Of a stretch of DNA of 64,000 bases, positions 33,511 to 40,782 are shown piece after piece. Numbering within the stretch: position 1 is the stretch's first letter; every line of letters starts with the position of its first letter. The position numbers and the translations under genes are program-made. The notes below the pieces were generated by a model. It ran no database searches. It saw nothing but the letters and a program-made list of their open reading frames with translations, and had not been told where the DNA came from. The stretch covers positions 1 through 64,000 of the forward strand of contig JAUNVA010000008.1 in NCBI GenBank assembly GCA_030537895.1, in the 5' to 3' direction. The stretch is from Bowdeniella nasicola. Lineage in GTDB: Bacteria > Actinomycetota > Actinomycetes > Actinomycetales > Actinomycetaceae.

Positions 33511-34635
33511 ATGAGTGAACTGACTTCCGACCTCATCCGAGCCGAACTCGAGCACGTGATCGACCCGGAGATTAAACGCCCCATCACCGAACTTGGGATG
33601 GTGCGGTCGGTCGATCTCGAGCCGGACGGCGCCGTCGTCGTCGGAATCGACCTCACAACGGCGGGTTGCCCCCTGAAGGACACCATCACCAACGACGTGA
33701 AGGAACGCGTCTCCTCTCTGGAGGGCGTCACCTCCGTGAAGGTGATCCTCGGGGAGATGAGTGAAGAACAGAAGAAGGAATTGCGCACCAAACTGCGCGG
33801 CGGTCCCGAACCCGAGATTCCGTTCACAAAACCGGGCAACCTCACCCGCGTCTACGCCGTCACCTCGGGAAAGGGGGGCGTCGGCAAATCCTCGATCACC
33901 GCGAACCTCGCGGCGGCGATGGCGGCTCAGGGCCTGAAGGTCGGCGTCGTCGACGCCGATATCTACGGCTTCTCAATCCCGCGCATGCTCGGGGTCGATC
34001 ACGCACCGCAAAAGCTCGATGACATGATCGTGCCTCCCATCGCACACGACGTGAAGGTCATCTCGATCGGCATGTTTGTTCCCGAGAACACGCCTGTCGT
34101 GTGGCGCGGCCCCATGTTGCACCGCGCGGTGCAGCAGTTCTTGTCCGACGTCTTTTGGGGGGACCTGGACGTCCTCCTGCTCGATCTACCTCCGGGCACC
34201 GGCGACGTCGCGATCTCGGTCGGCCAGCTCCTGCCGAACGCCGAAATCCTTGTCGTCACGACCCCGCAGGTGGCGGCCGCCGAGGTCGCCGAGCGGGCCG
34301 GCTCGATCGCCGGGCAGACCCGTCAGCGGGTGGTCGGCGTCGTCGAGAACATGAGCTGGCTCGAACAGGAAGATGGCACTCGCCTCGAGGTGTTTGGCTC
34401 CGGGGGCGGCCAGCAGGTTGCCACGAGCCTGAGCGGCCTGCTCGGCTACGACGTGGCGCTGCGGGCCCAGGTCCCGCTCGAGCCCAAGCTGCGGGCCGCC
34501 GGGGATGAGGGCACGCCCGTGGTGCTTGCCGATCCGCAATGTGCGGCCGCGCGCACCCTGAACGAGCTTGCGCGCAGCCTGTCCCACCGGGCCCGAGGGC
34601 TGGCGGGCCGCTCGCTCGGGTTGCAACCGCAGTAA
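33511..34635 (+). CDS. mrp: Mrp/ApbC-family P-loop ATPase (iron-sulfur carrier family)
   Basis: The 374-aa protein has an N-terminal DUF59/MIP18 domain (about 1-95, with TTAGCPLKDTI) and a Mrp ATPase domain with deviant Walker A SGKGGVGKSSIT, then DADIYGFSIPRMLG, VWRGPMLHRAVQQFL and LLLDLPPGTGDVA. Family members carry [4Fe-4S] clusters for apoproteins. The C-terminal CxxC that binds the cluster in E. coli Mrp is not present here: the equivalent segment reads NMSWLEQEDGTRLEVFGSGGG without cysteines. A carrier role is therefore uncertain. The gene is followed three bases later by tatB. Confidence 0.9.
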   Translation: MSELTSDLIRAELEHVIDPEIKRPITELGMVRSVDLEPDGAVVVGIDLTTAGCPLKDTITNDVKERVSSLEGVTSVKVILGEMSEEQKKELRTKLRGGPEPEIPFTKPGNLTRVYAVTSGKGGVGKSSITANLAAAMAAQGLKVGVVDADIYGFSIPRMLGVDHAPQKLDDMIVPPIAHDVKVISIGMFVPENTPVVWRGPMLHRAVQQFLSDVFWGDLDVLLLDLPPGTGDVAISVGQLLPNAEILVVTTPQVAAAEVAERAGSIAGQTRQRVVGVVENMSWLEQEDGTRLEVFGSGGGQQVATSLSGLLGYDVALRAQVPLEPKLRAAGDEGTPVVLADPQCAAARTLNELARSLSHRARGLAGRSLGLQPQ

Positions 34636-34638
34636 GCC

Positions 34639-35046
34639 ATGCCGTTCAGCGGGCCGGAGCTCCTCATCATCATCGTCATCGCGATGGTGGTCATCGGGCC
34701 GGAAAACATGCCGAAGGCTGCGGCCTCGCTGGGGCGTGCCGTGCGGCAGTTCAAGTCGCTCACCCTCGACGCCAAAGCGCGCCTGAAGGACGAGCTCGGC
34801 CCCGAACTTGAGGACCTCGACCTCCGCTCGCTCGATCCGCGGCAGTACGACCCGCGTCGCATCGTGCGCGAGGCCCTCCAGGAGGACATCCCACCGCGGC
34901 CGGCCGCGATGCCGCTACCACCGGCCGTCCAGGACCCGGCCGCCCCGCAGGCACGCACCTCGGCCGTGCCCGGCATGCCGCCGCAGGCCAGCCCCTACAC
35001 CTACGTGCCCGGCGAGCCGGCGCCCTTCGACGATGAGGCGACCTGA
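34639..35046 (+). CDS. tatB: Sec-independent protein translocase TatB
   Basis: The 135-aa protein has an N-terminal TM helix (SGPELLIIIVIAMVVIGPENMP) followed by the amphipathic helix KAAASLGRAVRQFKSLTLDAKARLKDEL and a proline-rich disordered tail. The GPE-P hinge is characteristic of TatA/B; the location beside htrA and mrp (Rv1224 neighbourhood) favours TatB. It would recognise twin-arginine substrates together with TatC, which is not in this window. Confidence 0.88.
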   Translation: MPFSGPELLIIIVIAMVVIGPENMPKAAASLGRAVRQFKSLTLDAKARLKDELGPELEDLDLRSLDPRQYDPRRIVREALQEDIPPRPAAMPLPPAVQDPAAPQARTSAVPGMPPQASPYTYVPGEPAPFDDEAT

Positions 35047-35176
35047 CCCCAACCCGGGTCACCTCGGCCCGCTTCAGTGCCGGCGCGGTGCCCGGGTGGG
35101 ACGCTCGCACCCCGGCGGGGCGCCGTGCCTCGGTGGAGCTGCGCGGGCTTAAGCCGTGGCCTCCCAGGAGTGCTCG

Positions 35177-36439
35177 CTAGTCGGCGCGGTGCTCTTCAAG
35201 GGTCAGCTCGCTTTCGAACTGGGAGCCGCCGCGTTCCACGACGAGACTCACGTGCTCGCCCGGCGTGAGCGAGCGCAGGTAGACGATGAACTGGGTGACC
35301 GAGGAGATCTGCCGGTCGTTCACCTTCATGATGCGGTCGCCTTCGCGCAGGCCCGCGCGGTCGGCGGGGCCGCCCGCGACGATGCCCGGCGTATCGTCAC
35401 CGGACAGGATCGCGGCGCCGGGGCGCCGGTCCGTCATGTCGACCATGATGCCCATCACGGGGTAGGTGGCATATCCCTTGGAGAGGATCTCCTCGGCCGT
35501 GTACTTCACCTGGGTCGCGGGGATCGCAAACCCGAGGCCGATGGAGCCCAGCGCCTCCTGCGTCGTCGTCACGGGCTGTGCGATCGCGGAGTTCAAGCCC
35601 ACCATCTGGCCACCCATGTCCACCAGCGGGCCACCCGAATTCCCGGGATTGATCGCGGCGTCGGTCTGCAGCGCATTCATAAAGGACTGGGGGCCGCGCC
35701 CACCGGAGCGCACGGGGCGTTCGACCGCGGAAATGATGCCCGTCGTCACGGTTCCGGTCAGGCCGAGCGGAGCGCCGACGGCGACCACGCGGTCCCCCAC
35801 CGCGACCGAGCCCGAATCGGCGAGTGGCAACGGGGTGAGACCATCGGCGTTCACGGTGATGACGGCGATATCGTAGTCGGTCGAATAGCCGACGACGTCG
35901 GCCACCTTGCGTTGACCGTCGGGTAGGACGACCTCGATGTCCTCGGCAAGTTCGCCGTCGGGCATGATCACGTGCGCGTTGGTCACGATGACGCCATCCG
36001 CCGTGTAGACGATCCCGGTGCCGGACCCGCCGTTCGGGCCGGTGAAACACTCGAGGTAAACGGTGGAGTCCATGACGGCGGTGGCAACCTGACCGACGTC
36101 GGTGTTCCCACCCACGCTCGGGGCCAGGGAACGGTCCGGGGCGGGCGCGCTCGTGCGCAGGCCGAGGGTGTCGTCCGCCCAGATGATGCCGGTCGTGAGG
36201 CCGAGCAGGAAGGAGAGGATCACGAGGAGCGTGATGCCAAACATGCCAAGGCCGCGCCGCCCGCGCTGCGCGGGGCGCCCGGGTGGCGGGCTCGGTGCGG
36301 GCGCGGGGGCGGGGCGCCAGTGGGGTGGGTAGCTGTTGCCCGGCTGCGCGATACTGCCCGGGGCGGGCGCACTCGGCACGCCGGAGCTCTCTCGCGGATC
36401 GGTGGGCGACGAAAAGCCGGGGCCGGGTACCTGGTTCAT
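35177..36439 (-). CDS. htrA: HtrA/DegP-type membrane-anchored serine protease with PDZ domain
   Basis: The 420-aa protein has a cytoplasmic proline-rich N-terminus (about 1-65), one TM helix (FGITLLVILSFLLGLTTGIIW, about 68-90), a trypsin-like domain with the triad H in VTNAHVI, D in TDYDIAVI and S in NPGNSGGPLV, and a C-terminal PDZ (IVAGGPADRAGLREGDRIMKVND). It degrades or remodels misfolded proteins outside the membrane. The ATG directly follows a TAGGCT-N6 box, so the mRNA looks leaderless. In mycobacteria sigE and rseA lie just upstream of htrA; here they are missing. Confidence 0.93.
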   Translation of the reverse strand: MNQVPGPGFSSPTDPRESSGVPSAPAPGSIAQPGNSYPPHWRPAPAPAPSPPPGRPAQRGRRGLGMFGITLLVILSFLLGLTTGIIWADDTLGLRTSAPAPDRSLAPSVGGNTDVGQVATAVMDSTVYLECFTGPNGGSGTGIVYTADGVIVTNAHVIMPDGELAEDIEVVLPDGQRKVADVVGYSTDYDIAVITVNADGLTPLPLADSGSVAVGDRVVAVGAPLGLTGTVTTGIISAVERPVRSGGRGPQSFMNALQTDAAINPGNSGGPLVDMGGQMVGLNSAIAQPVTTTQEALGSIGLGFAIPATQVKYTAEEILSKGYATYPVMGIMVDMTDRRPGAAILSGDDTPGIVAGGPADRAGLREGDRIMKVNDRQISSVTQFIVYLRSLTPGEHVSLVVERGGSQFESELTLEEHRAD

Positions 36440-36445
36440 GAGGCA

Positions 36446-36451
36446 AGCCTA
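36446..36451 (-). promoter_or_regulatory. -10 box TAGGCT of htrA, leaderless spacing
   Basis: TAGGCT is followed by TGCCTC (six bases) and the ATG of htrA at 36439. It lies back-to-back with the divergent methyltransferase promoter. Confidence 0.55.
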
Positions 36452-36482
36452 GATCACGTGCCCGCCCCAGCGGTGGCGCGGC

Positions 36483-36488
36483 TACACT
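36483..36488 (+). promoter_or_regulatory. -10 box TACACT of the O-methyltransferase gene
   Basis: TACACT places the transcription start near 36495, which is downstream of the GTG at 36492. This makes that GTG unusable and supports the start at 36516, after GGAGG at 36505-36509. Confidence 0.5.
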
Positions 36489-36515
36489 GGAGTGAAGCGA
36501 GACTGGAGGTCTACC

Positions 36516-37160
36516 ATTTCTGGCGACAAGGCCCTGTCATGGGCATACACCGAGGAATACCTGCCCGAACCGGAGGCGGCGGCCCGCGCGCGGGCGAGCG
36601 CTGAAGAGTTCGCCATCCGCCCCGTCTCGCGTGGTACGGGCGCCACGCTGGCGGCGCTGGCCGCGGCGATTGGCGCCCATTCGGTGGCGGAGATCGGCAC
36701 CGGGACCGGCACGTCGGCGGCATGGTTGTGCTCAGGCATGAGCCGCGACGGCGTGCTCACCTCCATCGATATCGAACCCGAATCCCAGACGGTCGCCCGC
36801 GAGATCCTCACCTCGATGGGGGTCAAGCCCGCGAACGCGCGCCTCATCTTTGGGCGCGCCCTCAGCGTACTGCCCCGCCTGGCCGACGGCGCCTACGACC
36901 TGGTCTTCATCGATGGAGACCCCGAGGAGACGGAGGATTACCTCACCCACGCGGTGCGCATGCTGCGCCCCGGCGGCACCCTCGCGGTCAACGCCGCCCT
37001 GTGGAACGACCGCGTGCCCGAACCCGCCCGCCGCGACCCGGACACGGTCCGGATGCGCGAACTCGTGCGTCGGATCCGCGACGACGAGAACCTCACGAGC
37101 ACGCTGCTGCCCTGCGGGGACGGCCTGCTCGTCGCCGTCAAGACGACGCCGCGCGCCTGA
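36516..37160 (+). CDS. SAM-dependent O-methyltransferase (Rv1220c type)
   Basis: The product is 214 aa if started at ATT 36516. That codon has GGAGG six bases upstream and lies 21 bp after the predicted transcription start; the only nearby standard start (GTG 36492) has no SD and probably is not transcribed. The class I SAM-binding motif VAEIGTGTGTSAAWL, then SIDIEPE, and VFIDGDPEETEDYL match the catechol/caffeoyl-CoA O-methyltransferase family. The substrate is unknown. It is the left-hand neighbour of htrA, as in mycobacteria, and ends before a bidirectional terminator. Confidence 0.88.
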   Translation: MSGDKALSWAYTEEYLPEPEAAARARASAEEFAIRPVSRGTGATLAALAAAIGAHSVAEIGTGTGTSAAWLCSGMSRDGVLTSIDIEPESQTVAREILTSMGVKPANARLIFGRALSVLPRLADGAYDLVFIDGDPEETEDYLTHAVRMLRPGGTLAVNAALWNDRVPEPARRDPDTVRMRELVRRIRDDENLTSTLLPCGDGLLVAVKTTPRA

Positions 37161-37180
37161 GGCGCCAGAGCGTCGACACG

Positions 37181-37215
37181 CACGAGAGCCCCGAGCATTG
37201 CTCGGGGCTCTCGTG
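37181..37215. terminator. Bidirectional terminator
   Basis: A perfect 16-bp stem (37181-37196 with 37200-37215, CACGAGAGCCCCGAGC/GCTCGGGGCTCTCGTG) with a 3-nt loop lies between the convergent O-methyltransferase and DUF3117 genes. Confidence 0.85.
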
Positions 37216-37228
37216 CGATGATGCGTTG

Positions 37229-37396
37229 TTAGGCGACAACCGCCTGCAGCGCCTCGTGAAGTTCCTTCGCTTCGTCTGAAGAAATCTCCACGACCAGTCG
37301 TCCGCCACCTTCAAGAGGGACCCGCATGACGAGACCACGGCCTTCCTTCGTGACTTCCAGGGGTCCCTCGCCGGTGCGGGGCTTCATGGCTGCCAT
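37229..37396 (-). CDS. DUF3117 small protein (Rv1211 family)
   Basis: The 55-aa protein starts MAAMKPRTGEGPLEVTKEGR and continues through VMRVPLEGGGRLVVEIS to HEALQAVVA. This is the complete DUF3117, an actinobacteria-only small protein. GAAGGAA lies 6-7 bases before the ATG. It is too short for many ORF callers. Function is unknown; the family is highly conserved, so purifying selection is expected. Confidence 0.93.
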   Translation of the reverse strand: MAAMKPRTGEGPLEVTKEGRGLVMRVPLEGGGRLVVEISSDEAKELHEALQAVVA

Positions 37397-37506
37397 ATGT
37401 TAGTTCCTTCGTGGTTGCGACTTCTCAGCCCGATCCTGTGCGGATCAAAGTGAGACTACCGTGACCATTCTAACGCACGCGTCCGCCTCACGGCCGGATC
37501 CGGAGC

Positions 37507-38289
37507 TCAGCGGGCGTCACTCGGGTGGTCGGCGGCCCGCGGCACGTGGCCGCGCAACTCGTCAATCGCCTGGCAGGTCACCTCGACGGCGTCCTCGGCG
37601 CTATCCACCAGGTGGATATAGTTCAGGTCTGGTCCTGAAATCTTGCCTGCCGCCAGCATCGTATTCTTCATCCAGTCGATCAGCCCACCCCAGTAGTCCG
37701 TGCCCACGAGGACAATCGGGAAGGAGCGCACCTTGTGCGTCTGCACGAGGGTCGCCGACTCGAACAGCTCATCCAGCGTGCCGAATCCACCCGGTAGGAC
37801 GATGAATCCCTCGGAATACTTCACAAACATGGTCTTGCGGGCGAAGAAGTAGCGGAAGTTGATGCCGAGGTCGACCCACGGGTTGAGTCCCTGCTCGTGC
37901 GGCAGTTCGATGCCGAGTCCGACGGAACGTCCACCCGCCTCGTGGGCCCCTCGGTTGGCGGCCTCCATGATGCCGGGCCCTCCCCCGGTGACGACGGCGT
38001 AGTCCCGCTCCGCAAGGAGGCGACCCACCTCATGCCCACGCTGGTAGTCGGGGTCGGCTTCGGGGACCCGGGCCGAACCAAACACCGAAACGGCCGGCCC
38101 GAGTTCGGCGAGGGCGCCGAACCCTTCCACGAACTCCGCCTGGATGCGCATCACGCGCCAGGGGTCATTGTGTAGCCAGTCGACGTCCTGCTTCGGATCG
38201 AGCAGGCGCGCGTCGGTCGTCTCTCGAGGGATCATCGTGCCCCGCAGGGTGAGGGGCCCCTTCTGGTAGGTCGTGCGTCGTCGTGCCAT
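37507..38289 (-). CDS. LOG-family (TIGR00730) Rossmann-fold protein
   Basis: The product is 260 aa, counted from ATG 38289. The signature motifs GGGPGIMEAANRGA and PGGFGTLDELFE are intact. Family members hydrolyse cytokinin ribotides or AMP-type nucleotides to free base plus ribose 5-phosphate. The bacterial role is uncertain (possibly nucleotide pool cleansing). The N-terminal 60 residues (basic MARRRTTYQKGP and then RLLDPKQDVDWLHNDPWRVMRIQAEFVEGF) are characteristic of the actinobacterial branch. Confidence 0.9.
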   Translation of the reverse strand: MARRRTTYQKGPLTLRGTMIPRETTDARLLDPKQDVDWLHNDPWRVMRIQAEFVEGFGALAELGPAVSVFGSARVPEADPDYQRGHEVGRLLAERDYAVVTGGGPGIMEAANRGAHEAGGRSVGLGIELPHEQGLNPWVDLGINFRYFFARKTMFVKYSEGFIVLPGGFGTLDELFESATLVQTHKVRSFPIVLVGTDYWGGLIDWMKNTMLAAGKISGPDLNYIHLVDSAEDAVEVTCQAIDELRGHVPRAADHPSDAR

Positions 38290-38354
38290 GACCCCAATCC
38301 TGCCGGAGGAGCCGAAGCGATGCACGCACCGTAGGAGGAGGGGTCGCCCCTCGC

Positions 38355-39851
38355 TTAGAAGGGCTCGATGTCGTCGACGGGGTGCAGCGTACGCGCGGCT
38401 TCGCCGAGTGTGCCCGACAGGGACGGGTAGATCGTGAACACGTTCGCGACCTCGTCCACCGTGAGGCGGTGCGTGACGGCGATGGTGAGCGGGAAGATCA
38501 GCTCGGAGGCGCGCGGGGCGACGATGACGGCGCCAATCACGACGCCGACCTCGTCGGAGAACACCTTCACGAAGCCCTCGCGGATGCCGAGCATCTTCGC
38601 GCGCGGGTTGCGCGCGATCGGCAAGCGCGTGACCGAGCCCTGTACACGGCCCGACTCCAGGTCGGCTTGGCTCACCCCGATCGTCGCGATCTCCGGGGTG
38701 GTGAAGATGTTGGCGGCGACGGCGTTCAGGTCGAGCGGCGCGACGGCGTCGCCAAGGGCATGCCACATGGCGATCCGGCCCTGCATGGCGGCGACGGAGG
38801 CGAGCGGATAGACGCCCGTGCAGTCGCCTGCCGCATAGATCCGGAAGGCGGTGGTGCGCGAGACGCGATCGACGACGATGTGACCCGATTCCTTCAGTCG
38901 CACGCCGGCTTCCTCCAGGCCGATATCGCGCGTATTCGGAACGGCCCCCACCGCGACGAGGCAGTGCGAGCCGGCCACCTCGCGCCCATCGGCGAGCGTG
39001 ACCACGACGCCGTCGTCGGTGCGGCGTACCGCCTGGGCTCGAGCCTCGGCAAGCACCTCCATGCCGCGACGCTTGAACACCTCTTCAATGAGGGTCGCGG
39101 CGTCTTCGTCCTGGCCCGGCAAGACGCGATGACGGGAGGAGACAAGCGTGACGCGCGCACCCAGTTGGACGTAGGCCCCCGCGAATTCCGCGCCGGTGAC
39201 ACCGGAGCCGACGACGATCAGGTGCTCGGGGAGCTCCTCGAGGTGGTAGAGCTGCTTCCAGGTGAGGATCCGTTCCCCGTCCGGGGTGGCGTCCGGCAGT
39301 TCACGCGGGCTCGCCCCCGTCGAGATGAGCACCATCTCAGCCTGCAATTCCTGGGTGGTGCCGTCCGGACGGGTCACGAGCACGGTGCGTGAGCCGCGCT
39401 CCGTGGTGAGCTCACCGACGCGCCCGCGGCCCTCGATGATGCGCACGTCTTCTTGGCGCAGCCGCGTCGCGATGTCCTCGGCCTGCTGGGCGGCGAGGCG
39501 CCGCACCCGGGCATTCACCTGGGCGAGATCCACGCGCGGTTCGCCGCCACCCGAGTGGATCCCAAGCTCGCCGGCGGATTCGGTGAGGGTCATCCACTCG
39601 GCGGTCGCGATGAGAGTCTTGGAGGGGACGACGTCGGTGAGGACGGCGGCCCCACCCATCCCCTGATCCTCGATCACGGTGACGTCCGCGCCGAGCTGGC
39701 TGGCGACGAGTGCGGCCTCGTAACCGCCCGGCCCGCCACCGATAATCACGACTCTCGACCCCGCACGCACCGGTGAGGAACCGGAGGCGGACGTGTTCGG
39801 ATTATCGGGGGGCAGCGGTGCAGATTCAGACGAGTGACTCACGTCCTTCAT
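38355..39851 (-). CDS. Flavoprotein NAD(P)H-quinone reductase, LpdA type, without redox-active cysteines
   Basis: The product is 498 aa, counted from ATG 39851. The N-terminal FAD motif is VVIIGGGPGGYEAALVASQLGADVTVIE, the central NAD(P) motif VVGSGVTGAEFAGAYVQLG, and the C-terminal half is the pyridine nucleotide-disulfide reductase dimerisation domain. The redox loop reads GGAAVLTDVVPSKT: both positions of the usual CxxxxC are Ala and Val. That, and the actinobacterial setting, point to the LpdA (Rv3303c)-type NAD(P)H quinone reductases, which are not lipoamide dehydrogenases. The first 25 residues are low complexity. It is divergent from pnp. Confidence 0.85.
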   Translation of the reverse strand: MKDVSHSSESAPLPPDNPNTSASGSSPVRAGSRVVIIGGGPGGYEAALVASQLGADVTVIEDQGMGGAAVLTDVVPSKTLIATAEWMTLTESAGELGIHSGGGEPRVDLAQVNARVRRLAAQQAEDIATRLRQEDVRIIEGRGRVGELTTERGSRTVLVTRPDGTTQELQAEMVLISTGASPRELPDATPDGERILTWKQLYHLEELPEHLIVVGSGVTGAEFAGAYVQLGARVTLVSSRHRVLPGQDEDAATLIEEVFKRRGMEVLAEARAQAVRRTDDGVVVTLADGREVAGSHCLVAVGAVPNTRDIGLEEAGVRLKESGHIVVDRVSRTTAFRIYAAGDCTGVYPLASVAAMQGRIAMWHALGDAVAPLDLNAVAANIFTTPEIATIGVSQADLESGRVQGSVTRLPIARNPRAKMLGIREGFVKVFSDEVGVVIGAVIVAPRASELIFPLTIAVTHRLTVDEVANVFTIYPSLSGTLGEAARTLHPVDDIEPF

Positions 39852-39948
39852 TGTGACAAATCGCGCCGCATTCGGGACCGCGTTGGGGCGCGATATCTCA
39901 CCCTCAACCCTCGCCTCGCGCCGGCGTGCGGCGTGGAAGACTAGCGGC

Positions 39949-40779
39949 ATGAGCAAAAAGACTGACTCGGTTAATCCGACCGAGGTTGCGCGCGCAGCCG
40001 CGGACGTGATCGCGAAGCGCAGCCAGGTGCCCACCCACGACATCGCCCTGGTTCTCGGGTCGGGCTGGGCCTCGGCCGCCGAGCACCTCGGCGAGGTGGT
40101 GTGTGAAATCCCCGCGGGCGAGGTGCCCGGCTTCCGCGCGCCCGCCGTCGCCGGCCACGGGGCGGCCATCACCTCCATTCGGATCGCCGACACCGACGCT
40201 CACGCCCTCGTGCTCGGTTCGCGCACCCACTACTACGAGGGCCACGGCGTGCGGGCGGTCGCCCACGGGGTACGCACGGCCGCCGCGGCGGGCTGTTCGA
40301 CGCTCGTGCTCACCAATGGGTGCGGGGGTCTTCACGAGGAATGGGAACCGGGTACGCCCGTCCTCATCCGCGACCACATCAACCTGACGGGCGACTCCCC
40401 ACTGGAAGGCGCCACCTTCGTGGACTTGACCGACCTGTATTCCCCGCGCCTGCGTGCCCTCGCTCGCCGGATCGACCCGAGTGTCGAGGAGGGAGTCTAC
40501 GTCCAGTTCCGGGGGCCGCACTACGAGACCCCAGCCGAGGTCTCGATGGCCCGCATTATCGGCGGTGACCTCGTCGGAATGTCGACGACGCTCGAGGCGA
40601 TCGCGGCACGTGAGGCAGGGCTCGAGATCCTCGGGATCTCCCTGGTGACGAACCCCGCCGCGGGAATCTCCCCCATCCCTCTCGATCACGCCGACGTGAT
40701 CGCCGCCGGGAAGGCCGCGGCACCGCGGATCTCCCGCTTCCTTGCCGATATCGTCATCGCTCACGTGAAGGAGAACTAA
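39949..40779 (+). CDS. Purine-nucleoside phosphorylase
   Basis: The 276-aa protein is a PNP of the trimeric type: phosphate-binding VLGSGWASAAEHL, TRTHYYEGHG, TNGCGGLHEEWEPG and purine-binding QFRGPHYETPAEVSM; VGMSTTLEAIAAREAG is the conserved late motif. It splits purine nucleosides to base and ribose 1-phosphate (or deoxyribose 1-phosphate). The next gene, three bases downstream, is a sugar-phosphate mutase that would use that product. Confidence 0.94.
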   Translation: MSKKTDSVNPTEVARAAADVIAKRSQVPTHDIALVLGSGWASAAEHLGEVVCEIPAGEVPGFRAPAVAGHGAAITSIRIADTDAHALVLGSRTHYYEGHGVRAVAHGVRTAAAAGCSTLVLTNGCGGLHEEWEPGTPVLIRDHINLTGDSPLEGATFVDLTDLYSPRLRALARRIDPSVEEGVYVQFRGPHYETPAEVSMARIIGGDLVGMSTTLEAIAAREAGLEILGISLVTNPAAGISPIPLDHADVIAAGKAAAPRISRFLADIVIAHVKEN

Positions 40780-40782
40780 GAG

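Noticed and set aside
38382..39392. A 336-codon frame opposite the LpdA-type gene
   Set aside because: Antisense to a gene with clear FAD and NAD motifs; composition is shadow-like.
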